Shown here: piece after piece, positions 34,390-43,224 of the stretch
Numbering within the stretch: position 1 is the first letter of the stretch
Layout: each line of letters begins with the position of its first letter
NCBI RefSeq assembly: GCF_042662625.1
Contig: NZ_JBHSXH010000011.1
Coordinates: 62,001-126,000 of the forward strand
Source of the DNA: Halopelagius fulvigenes
Lineage (GTDB): Archaea > Halobacteriota > Halobacteria > Halobacteriales > Haloferacaceae
Direction of reading: 5' to 3'
DNA: 64,000 nucleotides
The notes under the pieces: model-generated
Told to the model about the DNA's origin: nothing
The model's input: only the letters and a program-made list of their open reading frames with translations
The model's database searches: none
Position numbers and translations under genes: made by a program

Positions 34390-34623
34390 TTATGCCCACT
34401 CCACAGCCTCCGGGGAGGAGTTCCGTAGAGCACCGAAGATGCTTCCTTCGGAGTGGCTAAGCAGAACTGCCCACGTTGAATCGGATGTCTCGGCGACGGT
34501 GACCGAAAATGGAACGAGTTCCGAGGTTCGATACAACTCGAAGTAATCCGTCTGAAGCGAGTCTCGCACCGGTTCCTCGTACGTCTCGAAGAGGGAGTTC
34601 ATAATATTGTCCAGTACAGTCAT
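34390..34623 (-). CDS. small hypothetical protein
   Basis: The protein has 77 residues from the ATG at 34623: LDNIMNSLFETYEEPVRDSL, then ELYRTSELVPFSVTVAETSD and a last strand with GSIFGALRNSSPEAVEW. It is acidic, with no membrane helix. The frame extends to 34710, but the extra residues lack coding bias. It resembles short haloarchaeal proteins of unknown function with one helix and a small sheet. Its neighbour upstream on this strand is the truncated FAH gene. Confidence 0.5.
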   Translation of the reverse strand: MTVLDNIMNSLFETYEEPVRDSLQTDYFELYRTSELVPFSVTVAETSDSTWAVLLSHSEGSIFGALRNSSPEAVEWA

Positions 34624-34856
34624 TACTACTTCCTCGTTGTTCGTCTCGTCGGGAAATATCCATCTGTTCGCTAAGTGCCGTCTGAGTGGTTGGATTACCC
34701 TCGGTCGCACTTAACACTTTGAACGGTTTTGCTCTGGTACCCCTTACTTTGAATATTTGTAATTTGTGGTATGTACTCTGCTAGGACCCTGGATACAGGG
34801 TATTATGAGTTTTCATGAGGATTCTCGGCCGCCCACTATTGTATTATCGATGCAAT

Positions 34857-35279
34857 TCAACGTTCCCTTGCAGTGGTGCCAAATGGTGTTTCATCCCTTG
34901 CTTCGAGTGAAGGTAACCGGTGGAGATGCCGGTAGCCTATCTCCCCCGTGTCGCCGGGGTCGAGTGCGAGGTCGCTTACCTCCTCCCCCCACTTTTCGAA
35001 CTCGACCGTCTCGCTCGCCGTACCGGGAGGCGTCCCGGTTGCGATGACGTCACCGGGGTGGAGGGTGAAGAAATCCGAAGCCGTCGATATCAACTCCGGA
35101 ACGTCGAAAAAGAGGTCGGGGGTGTCAGAGTCCTGACGCACCTCTCCGTTGACTCTCGTCTCGATACCGATCGGACGGTCGAGTTTGGTCTGGAGATACT
35201 GTCCGAGTAGCGAGAATGTGTCCATCCAGTTACCGCGCGCCCACTGCTCTTCCCTGTCGATCCAATCGCGCGAACTCAC
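34857..35279 (-). pseudogene. FAH-family hydrolase lacking its N-terminal half
   Basis: The frame contains the second half of a fumarylacetoacetate hydrolase-like domain: SSRDWIDREEQWARGNWMDT, ETRVNGEVRQDSDTPDLFFD and LHPGDVIATGTPPG. A normal member is 280-300 residues; here the first part, including the Glu-x-Glu metal ligands, is gone. Just upstream of the GTG-like beginning the sequence reads VN and then SSRD, where an intact gene has ND-V-SSRD, so the break is at about 35283. The C-terminal 25 residues also look abnormal. It lies downstream of a complete FAH gene in the same cluster. Confidence 0.7.
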
Positions 35280-35427
35280 GTTGACGACGGAAGTGTTACA
35301 ACTATAAGTCTGTAACGCACGTCGCTATTCGAGGCGGCCCCGTCCACGCATATCGTAGCCGGGGAGACATCCTTTCCGGTAATGCCGGATTCATTGGTTA
35401 GGGCGGTCGTCGGTCGAGCAGGGTCGG

Positions 35428-36225
35428 TTACCTTTTGAGGTAGCCCCCGTCGACGGCGATAGATTCTCCCGTGATCCAGTCGCCCTCTTCGGAGAGAAGG
35501 AGGACGGCCACGTGACCGACTTCTTCCGGTTGTCCGATTCGATCGAGGATGTGGTCGTCGAGCGCCTCGGAGAGGACCTCTTCGGGCGATTTCGCCGACT
35601 GGTCGGAGTGTTCCGCGAGCCACTCCTCCACCATCGGCGTCTCGACGGTTCCGGGTTTGATGGCGTTGACCGTGATTCCGTGGTCGCTCAGCTCCTTGGC
35701 GAGGACGGTCGTAAACGCCAGGACGGCGGCTTTCGAGGCCCCGTACGCGCCTTGGCCTCGGAACGGTCGCTCCGCCCCGACCGAGGAGATGTTCACGATG
35801 CTCCCGGCGGTGTCCGCGTCGATCATCGCCCGCGCGACGGCCTTCGAGACGAGAAACGTCCCCTTCGCGTTCACGTCGAAATGCGCGTCCCACGTCTCCT
35901 GCGTCGTTTCCAAGAGAGGAACCGCTCGCTGGATGCCCGCGTTGTTCACCAGTCCCGATATCGGTCCGAGTTCGCTCGACGCCGCTTCGACGGCGGTTTC
36001 GACGGACGACCGGTCCGTCACGTCGACTTCGTACACCGCCGCGTCGCGCCCCTCCCGACGGATTTGCGCCGAGGTCTCGGCGGCTACGTCCGGTCGCGTG
36101 TCGAAGAGGGAGACGTTCGCACCCGCCCGCGCGCATCTGACGGCGACGCCTCGTCCGATTCCGCGCGCTCCGCCGGTAACGACAATGTGCTGTCCCGCTA
36201 AACGGTCGTCTGTCTGCGTCGCCAT
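35428..36225 (-). CDS. short-chain dehydrogenase, probable sugar-acid or rhamnose dehydrogenase
   Basis: The 265-residue classical SDR has the NAD(P) motif TGGARGIG (residues 18-25), NNAG (94-97) and the catalytic Ser 147/148, Tyr 161 and Lys 165 in SSV...YGASK. The C-terminus ends ESIAVDGGYLKR. Within a cluster holding alpha-L-rhamnosidase and a diketo-acid hydrolase, two roles are likely: 2-keto-3-deoxy-L-rhamnonate 4-dehydrogenase, or L-rhamnose 1-dehydrogenase; both are SDRs in known pathways. Sequence alone does not decide. It is 63 bases downstream of the FAH hydrolase on the same strand, so probably co-transcribed. Confidence 0.82.
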   Translation of the reverse strand: MATQTDDRLAGQHIVVTGGARGIGRGVAVRCARAGANVSLFDTRPDVAAETSAQIRREGRDAAVYEVDVTDRSSVETAVEAASSELGPISGLVNNAGIQRAVPLLETTQETWDAHFDVNAKGTFLVSKAVARAMIDADTAGSIVNISSVGAERPFRGQGAYGASKAAVLAFTTVLAKELSDHGITVNAIKPGTVETPMVEEWLAEHSDQSAKSPEEVLSEALDDHILDRIGQPEEVGHVAVLLLSEEGDWITGESIAVDGGYLKR

Positions 36226-36288
36226 GCACGAGGAGTACCGACCTCTCCTACAAATAGGTACATGAACCGACCGACCCCGGACCGCTGA

Positions 36289-37137
36289 CTACCGCCGCTC
36301 TGCGACGACGGAGTTCGTCAGCGTTCCGATGCCTTCGATTTCGACGTCGACGGTGTCGCCGGGTTCGAGGAGTTCCGGCGGGTCGCGGAAGATACCGACG
36401 CCGCCGGGCGTCCCCGTGGAGATGACGTCGCCCGGTCGGAGGGTGGTGATCCCGCTGATGTACTCGACGAGTTCCTCGACGCCGAAGATGAACTCCTCGG
36501 TGGACGACTCCTGCTTCGTTTCGCCGTTGACGCGGCAGGCGACGTCCAACTCGTTCGGGTTCAGGTCGCGTTCGGGAACGAGCGTCGGCCCCATCGGAGC
36601 GAACGTGTCGTAGCTCTTCCCGCGGAAGAACTGCTCGTCCTCGAACTGCGCGTCCCGCGCGCTGACGTCGTTGACCGCCGTGTAGCCGGCGACGTAGTCG
36701 AGTGCCTCGTCGGCGGACACCTTCTTCGCCGTCTTTCCGATGACGACGCCGAGTTCCACCTCGTAGTCCACCTGTTCGACGTCGTCGGGGTGGACGATGG
36801 GGTCACCGGGGTTGGTGACCGCCGTGCCCGCTTTCCCGAACAGGAGCGGTCGCTCCGGGACGTCCTTGTCCTGTTCCTCGGCGTGGTCGTGGTAATTGAG
36901 CCCGACGCAGACTATCTTCCCCGGACGAGGGACGGGCGCGAGCAGTTTTGCGTCCGCTTCCGGAATCGCCCTGTCCTCGGCGGCGTCCACCGCGTCTTCG
37001 ACGACTCGGAGGAAGCCGGGGCTGGTCAACTGCTGGTAGGAGACGTCCTCGCGGAGACCGGACAGCGGTACCACCTCGTCGGCGCGGCGAACTCCCCACT
37101 GGGGAGCTCCACCGGTCGTGTATCGAACGAACTGCAT
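36289..37137 (-). CDS. FAH-family 2,4-diketo-3-deoxy-sugar-acid hydrolase
   Basis: The 282-residue FAH-domain enzyme is complete. The N-terminal part (MQFVRYTTGGAPQWGVRRAD) leads to the catalytic domain GKIVCVGLNYHDHAEEQ. Metal ligands are Glu 126 and Glu 128 in DYEVELGVVIG and Asp 157 in VNDVSARD. The closing LRPGDVISTGTPGGVG is standard. Relatives cleave 2,4-diketo-3-deoxy-L-rhamnonate (giving pyruvate plus L-lactate) or the L-fuconate analogue, or act on ureidoglycolate and acylpyruvates. The rhamnosidase and Lut genes around it favour the first. It follows the IclR gene by 49 bases on the same strand. Confidence 0.87.
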   Translation of the reverse strand: MQFVRYTTGGAPQWGVRRADEVVPLSGLREDVSYQQLTSPGFLRVVEDAVDAAEDRAIPEADAKLLAPVPRPGKIVCVGLNYHDHAEEQDKDVPERPLLFGKAGTAVTNPGDPIVHPDDVEQVDYEVELGVVIGKTAKKVSADEALDYVAGYTAVNDVSARDAQFEDEQFFRGKSYDTFAPMGPTLVPERDLNPNELDVACRVNGETKQESSTEEFIFGVEELVEYISGITTLRPGDVISTGTPGGVGIFRDPPELLEPGDTVDVEIEGIGTLTNSVVAERR

Positions 37138-37186
37138 CGACTGTCTGTGACGGGGGACGGTACCTAATTGTTGTGCTTCGGCGGGA

Positions 37187-37945
37187 TCAGGAGTACGTGA
37201 GGTTCACCTCGATGACGTTGGCGCTCCGGAGAATCTGTTCGGGAACCTCCGTCGTGAACCGCTCCTTTCGCATCCGACTCTTCGGACCGGAGACGCTCAC
37301 GGCCGCGATGGCGTAGTCGTTCTCGTCCAGTATCGGCGCTGCGACGCAGCGCATCCCCTTGACGCGCTCCTCGTCGTCGTACGCGTACCCGCGCTCCCGC
37401 ACTTGATCGAGCGTATCGAACAGTTCCGCTCGGTCCGAGATGGTACTGGACGTCACCTGCGGGAGGCCGTGTCGGTCCAAGATAGCTTCGACCTCCTCGT
37501 GCGGCCGATGGGCCATGATGGTCTTTCCGAGCGCAGTCGTCTGGAGGGGGACGCGCATCCCGTCGTGGGTGTCCAACTGGACGGCGTCTTGCCCCCGAGA
37601 GCGGTACAGAAAGACGCCGAGCCCGTGTTCTTCGATCATGAGGTTCGCGTGCTCGCCGGTCGCCTGCGCGAGATCGTCTATCTCGGGGCGGGCTATCTTG
37701 AACACCTTCTTTCTGGAACGGGCTTGGTCGCCCAACTGGAGAAATCGAGCGCTCACGTGGTACGTACTGCCCTCCTTGACGAGGTACCCTTCGCGTTCGA
37801 GCGTGCGGAGGTGGTCGTGGACGGTGCTCGTCGGTTTCTCTAACTGCTGTGCCACCTCCGAGACGCCCGCACCGTCGAGTTCCCGAAGGAGGTCGATGAT
37901 CTCGAAGGCGATTTTCACTGCCTTAATCGGCGCCGTGTCGCTCAT
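37187..37945 (-). CDS. IclR-family transcription regulator
   Basis: The 252-residue protein has a winged helix at about 5-65 (KAVKIAFEIIDLLRELDGAG, then VAQQLEKPTSTVHDHLRTLE) and the IclR effector domain from about 85 (QATGEHANLMIEEHGLGVFL, GMRVPLQTTALGKTIMAHRP). The C-terminus shows the typical AIAAVSVSGPKSRM segment. It is the first gene of the group IclR-FAH-SDR reading leftward and probably controls it and the rhamnosidase in response to a sugar-acid intermediate. A second, broken IclR gene lies at the other edge of the cluster (46840). Confidence 0.9.
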   Translation of the reverse strand: MSDTAPIKAVKIAFEIIDLLRELDGAGVSEVAQQLEKPTSTVHDHLRTLEREGYLVKEGSTYHVSARFLQLGDQARSRKKVFKIARPEIDDLAQATGEHANLMIEEHGLGVFLYRSRGQDAVQLDTHDGMRVPLQTTALGKTIMAHRPHEEVEAILDRHGLPQVTSSTISDRAELFDTLDQVRERGYAYDDEERVKGMRCVAAPILDENDYAIAAVSVSGPKSRMRKERFTTEVPEQILRSANVIEVNLTYS

Positions 37946-38238
37946 ACCTACTTTACAATCGTTATATTCAAAAAGTCTTCCGGCATCGTCGGACCCTTTC
38001 GACGGTAAGTGAGACGAGGGAACTGAACCGGACGAGAACGTTCTCCGTCGCAGGGGAGCGAGCGGTTGAGAAGCAGCGATAACGGGAGGAACGTCGGAGT
38101 AGGACAGGTCCTTCGATATTACCGGAAACCGCAGGACAGTGCCCAGGGGGAGAACGCGAGTGGGCTACGCGCCGGCGAGAAAGCCGCGTTCCATCGCGTC
38201 CCCCGAATCTATCGCTTCGAACGCCGCGATGTCCCGAG
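37946..38238. other. intergenic, promoter of the IclR group
   Basis: The region lies between the end of the rhamnosidase gene and the IclR start. An A/T-rich ACAATCGTTATATTC (37957-37971) lies just upstream of the IclR ATG and can act as its TATA element. No coding signal is seen. Confidence 0.45.
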
Positions 38239-41200
38239 TTACTCGACGGAGAAGCCGTACTCCCCCGCGCCGATTTCGACGAGGACATCGTCGCCGTCGC
38301 GTTCGACAGAGAGGATGCCGTCGGGCGCGCCCTCGGACAGTCGAACGTCAGACTCGGTCACCGTCCTCTCGGCCGCGTCGGGGAGTCGGACCGTCGCTCG
38401 GCCGTTCCACGGGACGGTCGCGGACAGTTCGTACCCTCCCTCGCCATCGCGCTCCCACTCGACCAACAGTTCGCCGGTTCGAGTCTCGACGCTGGCCGAC
38501 ACCCAATCGAGGTCTGCGACCAGCGACGGCGCGATAGTCACGTGGTCGGTGACCGGTCGGTTGCCGAGTCGAATTCCGGCGAGCACCTCGTAGAAGAACT
38601 CGGAGACGTGCGCGAACGGCGAGTGGTTCAGCGAGTTCATACCCGAGCCGACGCTCTCGTCGGAGTTCCAGCGCTCCCACATCGTCGTCGCGCCGTTGCG
38701 GACCATGTACACCCAGCCGGGCTGTTCGGGTTGGCTGACGACCTGATACGCCACGTCGGCGTAGCCATGGTCGGCCAGCGTGTGGATCAGCGGTCGCGTC
38801 CCGAGGAAGCCGGTTTTGAGCTTCCCGCCGTCGGACCGGACCTTCTCGGCGAGGTTCTCGGCGACCCGGGCGACGTGGTCGTCGGGCACCATCCCGAGGA
38901 ACAACGGGACGGCGTACGACGATTGGGTCCCCGGACCGTAGGTTCCCGATTCGGGGTCGAAGTAGCGGTCGTTGAAGGCATCGGCGACGTACTCGGCGCG
39001 TTCGCGGTAGTCCTCGGCGTCCGCCTCGTTGCCCACCGCGTCGGCGACCTCGGCGAAGGTGTCCACGACCTGATAGAGGAAGGCGGTGTTGTACAGGTCG
39101 TGAGGCAGCCCGCGACGCCCGTCGGCGTTCTCGAAGGCCAGCCAGTCGCCGAACTTCCCGTAGTCGTCGGGGAGGATGCCGTCCTCGGTGTTCTCGTACC
39201 AGTAATCGACGTACTCGCGCATCCCCTCGTACTGCTCGCGGAGGATCCCCTCGTCGCCGTCGTGCAGGTAGAGGTACCAGGGGACCACCACGCGCGTGAT
39301 CGACCACGTGGGGTCGGCGGGGTCCTCAACGGCCTTGTTGGGGATGACGTCGGGGACGTAGCCCATCTCCGTGGCGACGTCGTCGTGGTCGCGGGCCCAC
39401 TTCTCGTCGAAGCGAACGGCGTCGAAGTTGAAGAGCAGCGACCGGGTGGAGATGTGGGCGTCGCCGGTCCACCCGAATCGCTCGTCGCGTTGGGGGCAGT
39501 CCTCCGGGATCGAGTGCGTGTTGCTACGGAGTCCCCAGACGGCGTTGTGCTGGAGTTGGTTGAGTTCCTCGTTCGAGCAGGCGAACTCGCCCCGCCGGTC
39601 CATCGCCGTGTGGACGACCTTCGCGGTTACCTTCTCCGGGTCGAACTCGCCGGGGTAGCCCGTCACCTGCGCGTACCGGAAGCCGTGGTAGGTGAACCGC
39701 GGTTCGTAGGTCTCCGTCGCCTCGCCGCGGGCGACGTACGTGTCCGTCGCGTCGGCCGTGCGGAGGTCGGTCGTAGACAGGTCGCCCTCCTCGGTGAGTG
39801 CCTCCGCGTGGCGGACCGTGATTTCGTCGCCCGCGTCGGGGTCGTCGAGTTCCAGTTCGACCCACCCGGTGAGGTTCTGTCCGAAATCGAGTATCGGGCC
39901 CTCTCGGTGGTCGCGGACCTCCTCGACGTCGAAGGTTTCGACGACTCGCATCGGTTCGATACGTTCGGGGCGAAGCGTCCCGCCGGGAGCATCGACGACG
40001 GCCGCGTCGTCCCACGACGAGGCGTCGTACTTGGGAGTGCACCAGCCGTCCTCCTCCCGTCGGGCGTCGTACGTCTCGCCGTCGTAGATGTCGTTCGCAA
40101 GAATCGGGCTCTCGGTGGCGCTCCAGTCGGCGTGCGTCGTAATCCGCCGCGTCGTCCCGTCTTCGAACTCCACGGTGAGTACCGCACGGGCGCGCGGAGA
40201 CCCGTCGTTGACCCAGTACGAACTGCTCTTCGCGAACCACCCGCGACCGAGCCAGATGCCGACGGCGTTCGAACCCTCGCCGAGTCGGTCGGTGAGGTCG
40301 TGGGTCGCGTAGAGAACCCGCTGTTCGTAGTCCGTCCACGCCGGGTCGAGTCGTCGGTCGCTTATCCGAGTCCCGTTCACGTGCAACTCGCCGTAGCCGA
40401 CGGCGGCGACGTGCATTCGCGCCGATCGGACGGGCTTATCGAGGTCGAACTCCGTCCGGAGGAGCGGCGACGTAGAACCCGCTTGCGACTCCGTGCGCCC
40501 GTTCACCAGGTGGTCACGCCCCCACGTGTCGGTCTCGTACGACGAGGACGCCTCGACGAAGCCGTCGGTCGCGAGTTCGGTCCTGTCGGGACCCTCCACG
40601 GAGAGGGCGGCCAGCGCGAAGCACTGCCACGCGCCGGTCTGCACGACGCGTCGGTCTCGGCTGCGGATGTGAGACGTATCCCACGTCGAAGGGGTGACCT
40701 CGAAGAGGTCGGTCGCCGTGACCCGCACGTACCGACCGCTGACGTCGAGGCCGTCGTGGGTTTCGACGGGAACGCCCTCGTCGGGGACGCCCTCCGGTTC
40801 CTCCTCCGAGTCGTCGTCTTCGAACTCGACATCGGCGACGACCGTCGCGTCGCCGAAGCCGGGGTCGTCGGCTACCTCGACGCGGTAGGCGTCGGGGAAT
40901 CCGAAGCCCTCGATGGGGTTCTCCGACCAAGAGATGGTGACGGCGGTGTCGTCCGGCGTCCGTACGATATCGACGGGTTCCGCCCCGTGGAGCGAGATAG
41001 CGGAGATATCGCGGGACTCGTCTAAGTCCACCTCGACCCACTCTTCGCCGTCCTCGTCCGGACGCTGCCACTGACTGCGCCAGCCGTTCGTGTCGCCCTC
41101 GCCGGGTTGGTAGGCGATCCAGTCGCCCCGCCAGCTCTCCGGGTCCAACGCCGTCGCGAACCGCGCCGGTTCGGCCCACTCCGTTTCGCGGTCGCCGGTC

Positions 41201-41508
41201 CAGACCTTCACCGACCAGTAGTAGGTCTCGTCGGCACCGAGGGTCGGGCCGTCGTACTCGACGTTGCTCGCGCGACTCGACTCGACGCGGCCGGAGTCCC
41301 AGAGCGTTCCGCGACCGGCGGCGACGGCGTCGCGGTCCCGGCCGACGACGAGTCGGTACGTCCGCTGACCGGCACCCCGTTCGTCGGTCGCGACTCGCCA
41401 CGAGAACCGCGGCGACGTGGTGGGGTCGACGTTCTCGGGGGCGTCCTCGAACCCGACCTCGAGGCCTGTCGGTCGGTGGAGCCTCTCCTCGGCGGAGGTG
41501 GGTGACAT
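38239..41508 (-). CDS. GH78 alpha-L-rhamnosidase
   Basis: The enzyme is 1089 residues from the ATG at 41508, chosen because the upstream 24 residues are hydrophobic nonsense overlapping a promoter. Domains run in the usual GH78 order: an Ig-like front (about 8-110, VDPTTSPRFSWRVATDERGA, YYWSVKVWTG), an inserted carbohydrate-binding-like region, Bac_rhamnosid_N and the concanavalin-like domain (MHVAAVGYGELHVNGTRISD, WLGRGWF), the six-hairpin catalytic domain with the hallmark SIPEDCPQRDERFGWTGDAH at about 657-676, and a beta-sandwich tail. There is no signal peptide, so it probably trims rhamnosides inside the cell. Acidic throughout, as in salt-adapted enzymes. It supplies L-rhamnose to the neighbouring genes. 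Confidence 0.92.
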   Translation of the reverse strand: MSPTSAEERLHRPTGLEVGFEDAPENVDPTTSPRFSWRVATDERGAGQRTYRLVVGRDRDAVAAGRGTLWDSGRVESSRASNVEYDGPTLGADETYYWSVKVWTGDRETEWAEPARFATALDPESWRGDWIAYQPGEGDTNGWRSQWQRPDEDGEEWVEVDLDESRDISAISLHGAEPVDIVRTPDDTAVTISWSENPIEGFGFPDAYRVEVADDPGFGDATVVADVEFEDDDSEEEPEGVPDEGVPVETHDGLDVSGRYVRVTATDLFEVTPSTWDTSHIRSRDRRVVQTGAWQCFALAALSVEGPDRTELATDGFVEASSSYETDTWGRDHLVNGRTESQAGSTSPLLRTEFDLDKPVRSARMHVAAVGYGELHVNGTRISDRRLDPAWTDYEQRVLYATHDLTDRLGEGSNAVGIWLGRGWFAKSSSYWVNDGSPRARAVLTVEFEDGTTRRITTHADWSATESPILANDIYDGETYDARREEDGWCTPKYDASSWDDAAVVDAPGGTLRPERIEPMRVVETFDVEEVRDHREGPILDFGQNLTGWVELELDDPDAGDEITVRHAEALTEEGDLSTTDLRTADATDTYVARGEATETYEPRFTYHGFRYAQVTGYPGEFDPEKVTAKVVHTAMDRRGEFACSNEELNQLQHNAVWGLRSNTHSIPEDCPQRDERFGWTGDAHISTRSLLFNFDAVRFDEKWARDHDDVATEMGYVPDVIPNKAVEDPADPTWSITRVVVPWYLYLHDGDEGILREQYEGMREYVDYWYENTEDGILPDDYGKFGDWLAFENADGRRGLPHDLYNTAFLYQVVDTFAEVADAVGNEADAEDYRERAEYVADAFNDRYFDPESGTYGPGTQSSYAVPLFLGMVPDDHVARVAENLAEKVRSDGGKLKTGFLGTRPLIHTLADHGYADVAYQVVSQPEQPGWVYMVRNGATTMWERWNSDESVGSGMNSLNHSPFAHVSEFFYEVLAGIRLGNRPVTDHVTIAPSLVADLDWVSASVETRTGELLVEWERDGEGGYELSATVPWNGRATVRLPDAAERTVTESDVRLSEGAPDGILSVERDGDDVLVEIGAGEYGFSVE

Positions 41509-41514
41509 AGGTGG

Positions 41515-41540
41515 AACTGTGTATATGATAAGGTAAATCT
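41515..41540 (-). promoter_or_regulatory. rhamnosidase promoter
   Basis: Read on the reverse strand, GATTTACCTTATCATATACA contains a TATA-type element 20-30 bases ahead of the ATG at 41508. Confidence 0.45.
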
Positions 41541-41625
41541 TTGGACTCAGGCCCGGAACACCGATTCTCCGGTGGGACAACGATGTAAAGCGGTCGATTC
41601 GTCCGACGGGCGGTGGCCTAATGGA

Positions 41626-41637
41626 AAAATCTTAATG
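41626..41637 (+). promoter_or_regulatory. orphan promoter before the ABC ATPase fragment
   Basis: AAAATCTTAATG lies 27-38 bases before the ATG at 41665, so a working promoter appears to remain although the gene it served is gone. Confidence 0.45.
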
Positions 41638-41664
41638 CCTGTAGGGGGGATGGTTACCTATCGC

Positions 41665-41727
41665 ATGGGCGAGCTTAAACTAGAGCACCTGACGAAGGAG
41701 TTCAGAGAGCGCATCGTCGCCGACGGA
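41665..41727 (+). pseudogene. first 20 codons of a sugar ABC transporter ATPase
   Basis: The ATG at 41665 opens GELKLEHLTKEFRERIVADG, the standard N-terminus of MalK/UgpC-type ATPases (strand, K-x-F, then the loop before Walker A). Coding character ends right there; Walker A, Q-loop, signature and Walker B are all missing. In haloarchaeal sugar clusters such an ATPase ends the transporter operon. The deletion has joined this stub to another broken gene at 41776. Confidence 0.6.
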
Positions 41728-41775
41728 GCCCATCCACTTACGGCGGGCTTGCGGGTTGTCGCCGTCGGCGTTGTT

Positions 41776-41877
41776 CTACTCCTCGAACTTGCTCATCACG
41801 GTGACGAGCGGGAGCTCGACGAACTCGCCCCACGACTCGGTGCTCACTTTCGTCGCCGAAATACCTGTAATCTCCAT
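41776..41877 (-). pseudogene. N-terminal stub of an enolase-family dehydratase (rhamnonate dehydratase-like)
   Basis: On the reverse strand the ATG at 41877 gives EITGISATKVSTESWGEFVE and LPLVTVMSKFEE, then a TAG at 41776-41778. The start MEITxxSATxVS and the LPLVTVMSKxEE stretch are what I would expect of haloarchaeal mandelate racemase/L-rhamnonate dehydratase proteins (about 400 residues). Only 33 codons remain. Rhamnonate dehydratase is the step between the rhamnose dehydrogenase and the 2-keto-3-deoxy-rhamnonate dehydrogenase, so its loss breaks the local pathway unless another copy exists. Confidence 0.55.
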
Positions 41878-42002
41878 GGCGGTGTCGTATCTTCACGACC
41901 ACTCGGTAACCGAAAGAATTTTCCATCGGAGACTACGCGGGTTGGGCAGTGCATCCGCTCTCCACCGAGGCGGCCGGCGACACGCCCGACTGAGACGGTC
42001 GG

Positions 42003-43037
42003 TCAGCGGTCGAACTGGAATACCGGCTTACAGGTCTCGGAGCTGAGAAACGCCTCGAACGCCGACGCGGGGTCGTCGATACCGTACGACGTGTCGAGAA
42101 TCTTATCGACGGCGATGTCGCCGCGTTCCATCAGCCTGAGCGCCTGTTCGAAGTTCGTCCACGTCGACCCGTACGAGGAGTTCACCTCGATTTCGCCGCG
42201 GACGACCGGAGTGAGGTTGACCTCGCTGGTGTCGTTGGGGATGCCCACGACGACCACCTGACCTCCCTTCCGCGTGTACTCTGTCGCCGTCCCGACGCCG
42301 GTGTGGTGCCCCGTTGCGTCGAACACTACGTCGAACCCGACGCCGTCGGTGAGCGAATCGACGTAGTCGTCGATGCCGGCGTCGGACCGGACGTTGACCG
42401 TCTCGATACCCATATCTTCGAGGAGCGGGAGCCGGTACTTCGTGTCCTGTTCGAGGCCGGAGACGACGATATTCGCGCCGAGCGAGTCCGCAACGGCGGC
42501 GACGAGGACGCCGATGGGGCCCGGGCCTTCGACGAGAACGTTGTCCCCCGGCGTCGTGTTCGACCGAGTGAGGACCGCACGCGCCGCGATGCTCGTCGGT
42601 TCCGTGATGGCCGCGTGTCTGAGCGGAACGCTCTCGGGGACGGCGTGGACGTGTTCGGGCGCGACGGCGACGTACTCGGTGTAGGCACCGTCCCGGTGCA
42701 TTCCGGTGATAGAGAAGTTCTGACAGACGTTCGGCTGTCCGTTCTTACACTGGAAGCAGTGGCCGCAGTCGTGAATCGGTTCCTCGACGACTTTGTCTCC
42801 GACTTCGAAGCCTTCCGCGTCGGAACCGACTTCGACGACTTCGCCGGAGTACTCGTGGCCCATGATGCGGGGGATGGGAATCCACTCGTATCCACCGTCG
42901 TACTTGTACGCGTGAGCGTCGCTCCCGCACAGTCCGGCCGTGTGGACTTTCACGAGCACTTCGTCTGCGTCTGGAGAGGGGGCTTGACGCTCCTGTGTCT
43001 CTACGGAGCGGGGTCCCGTCTGAACGATTGCTTTCAT
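42003..43037 (-). CDS. zinc-dependent medium-chain alcohol/polyol dehydrogenase
   Basis: The protein is 344 residues from the ATG at 43037, where the family N-terminus MKAIVQTGPRSVE begins. Catalytic zinc ligands: Cys and Asp in GLCGSDAHAY, His-Glu in MGHEYSGEVVEVG. The structural-zinc loop has four Cys in CGHCFQCKNGQPNVC. The cofactor fold shows VEGPGPIGVLVAAVADSLGA. It belongs with threonine, sorbitol and L-iditol dehydrogenases. In this cluster it may oxidise a deoxy-sugar, a sugar acid or lactaldehyde. A promoter (ACCCAAAATTATTAG, reverse strand, 43093-43108) would start the transcript at about 43082, where a second ATG gives MALLSR and a 15-residue longer protein. Confidence 0.86.
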   Translation of the reverse strand: MKAIVQTGPRSVETQERQAPSPDADEVLVKVHTAGLCGSDAHAYKYDGGYEWIPIPRIMGHEYSGEVVEVGSDAEGFEVGDKVVEEPIHDCGHCFQCKNGQPNVCQNFSITGMHRDGAYTEYVAVAPEHVHAVPESVPLRHAAITEPTSIAARAVLTRSNTTPGDNVLVEGPGPIGVLVAAVADSLGANIVVSGLEQDTKYRLPLLEDMGIETVNVRSDAGIDDYVDSLTDGVGFDVVFDATGHHTGVGTATEYTRKGGQVVVVGIPNDTSEVNLTPVVRGEIEVNSSYGSTWTNFEQALRLMERGDIAVDKILDTSYGIDDPASAFEAFLSSETCKPVFQFDR

Positions 43038-43092
43038 AGTTGCTGGGAATGGTCGAATCGGTCGACTCAGTAAAGCCATACGGGTACGCAGG

Positions 43093-43108
43093 CTAATAAT
43101 TTTGGGTA
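43093..43108 (-). promoter_or_regulatory. promoter of the zinc dehydrogenase gene
   Basis: On the reverse strand CCCAAAATTATTAG is a strong TATA region. GGGTACGC occurs on each side of it (43078-43085 and 43108-43115), a possible regulator half-site pair in the divergent gap. Confidence 0.5.
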
Positions 43109-43181
43109 CGCGGGGGTGCGTCCGAGGAACGGGAAATCGAGCGTGCCGCTGACGGAGACCAGAACACCGGACAGTGCCCCC

Positions 43182-43198
43182 AACCGAAACTAAATAGG
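43182..43198 (+). promoter_or_regulatory. lutC promoter (BRE plus TATA)
   Basis: AACCGAAACTAAATAGG gives an ideal haloarchaeal BRE-TATA pair, with the TATA centred about 30 bases before the ATG at 43225. The gap to the divergent dehydrogenase gene is 187 bases, so one regulator could control both. Confidence 0.6.
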
Positions 43199-43224
43199 GG
43201 TGTGGCGCTTGCGTTCGCACACCG

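Noticed and set aside
38542..41025. Forward frame of 827 codons opposite the rhamnosidase
   Set aside because: GH78 motifs on the reverse strand are unmistakable. The antisense product is Val/Arg/Asp-rich without a domain.
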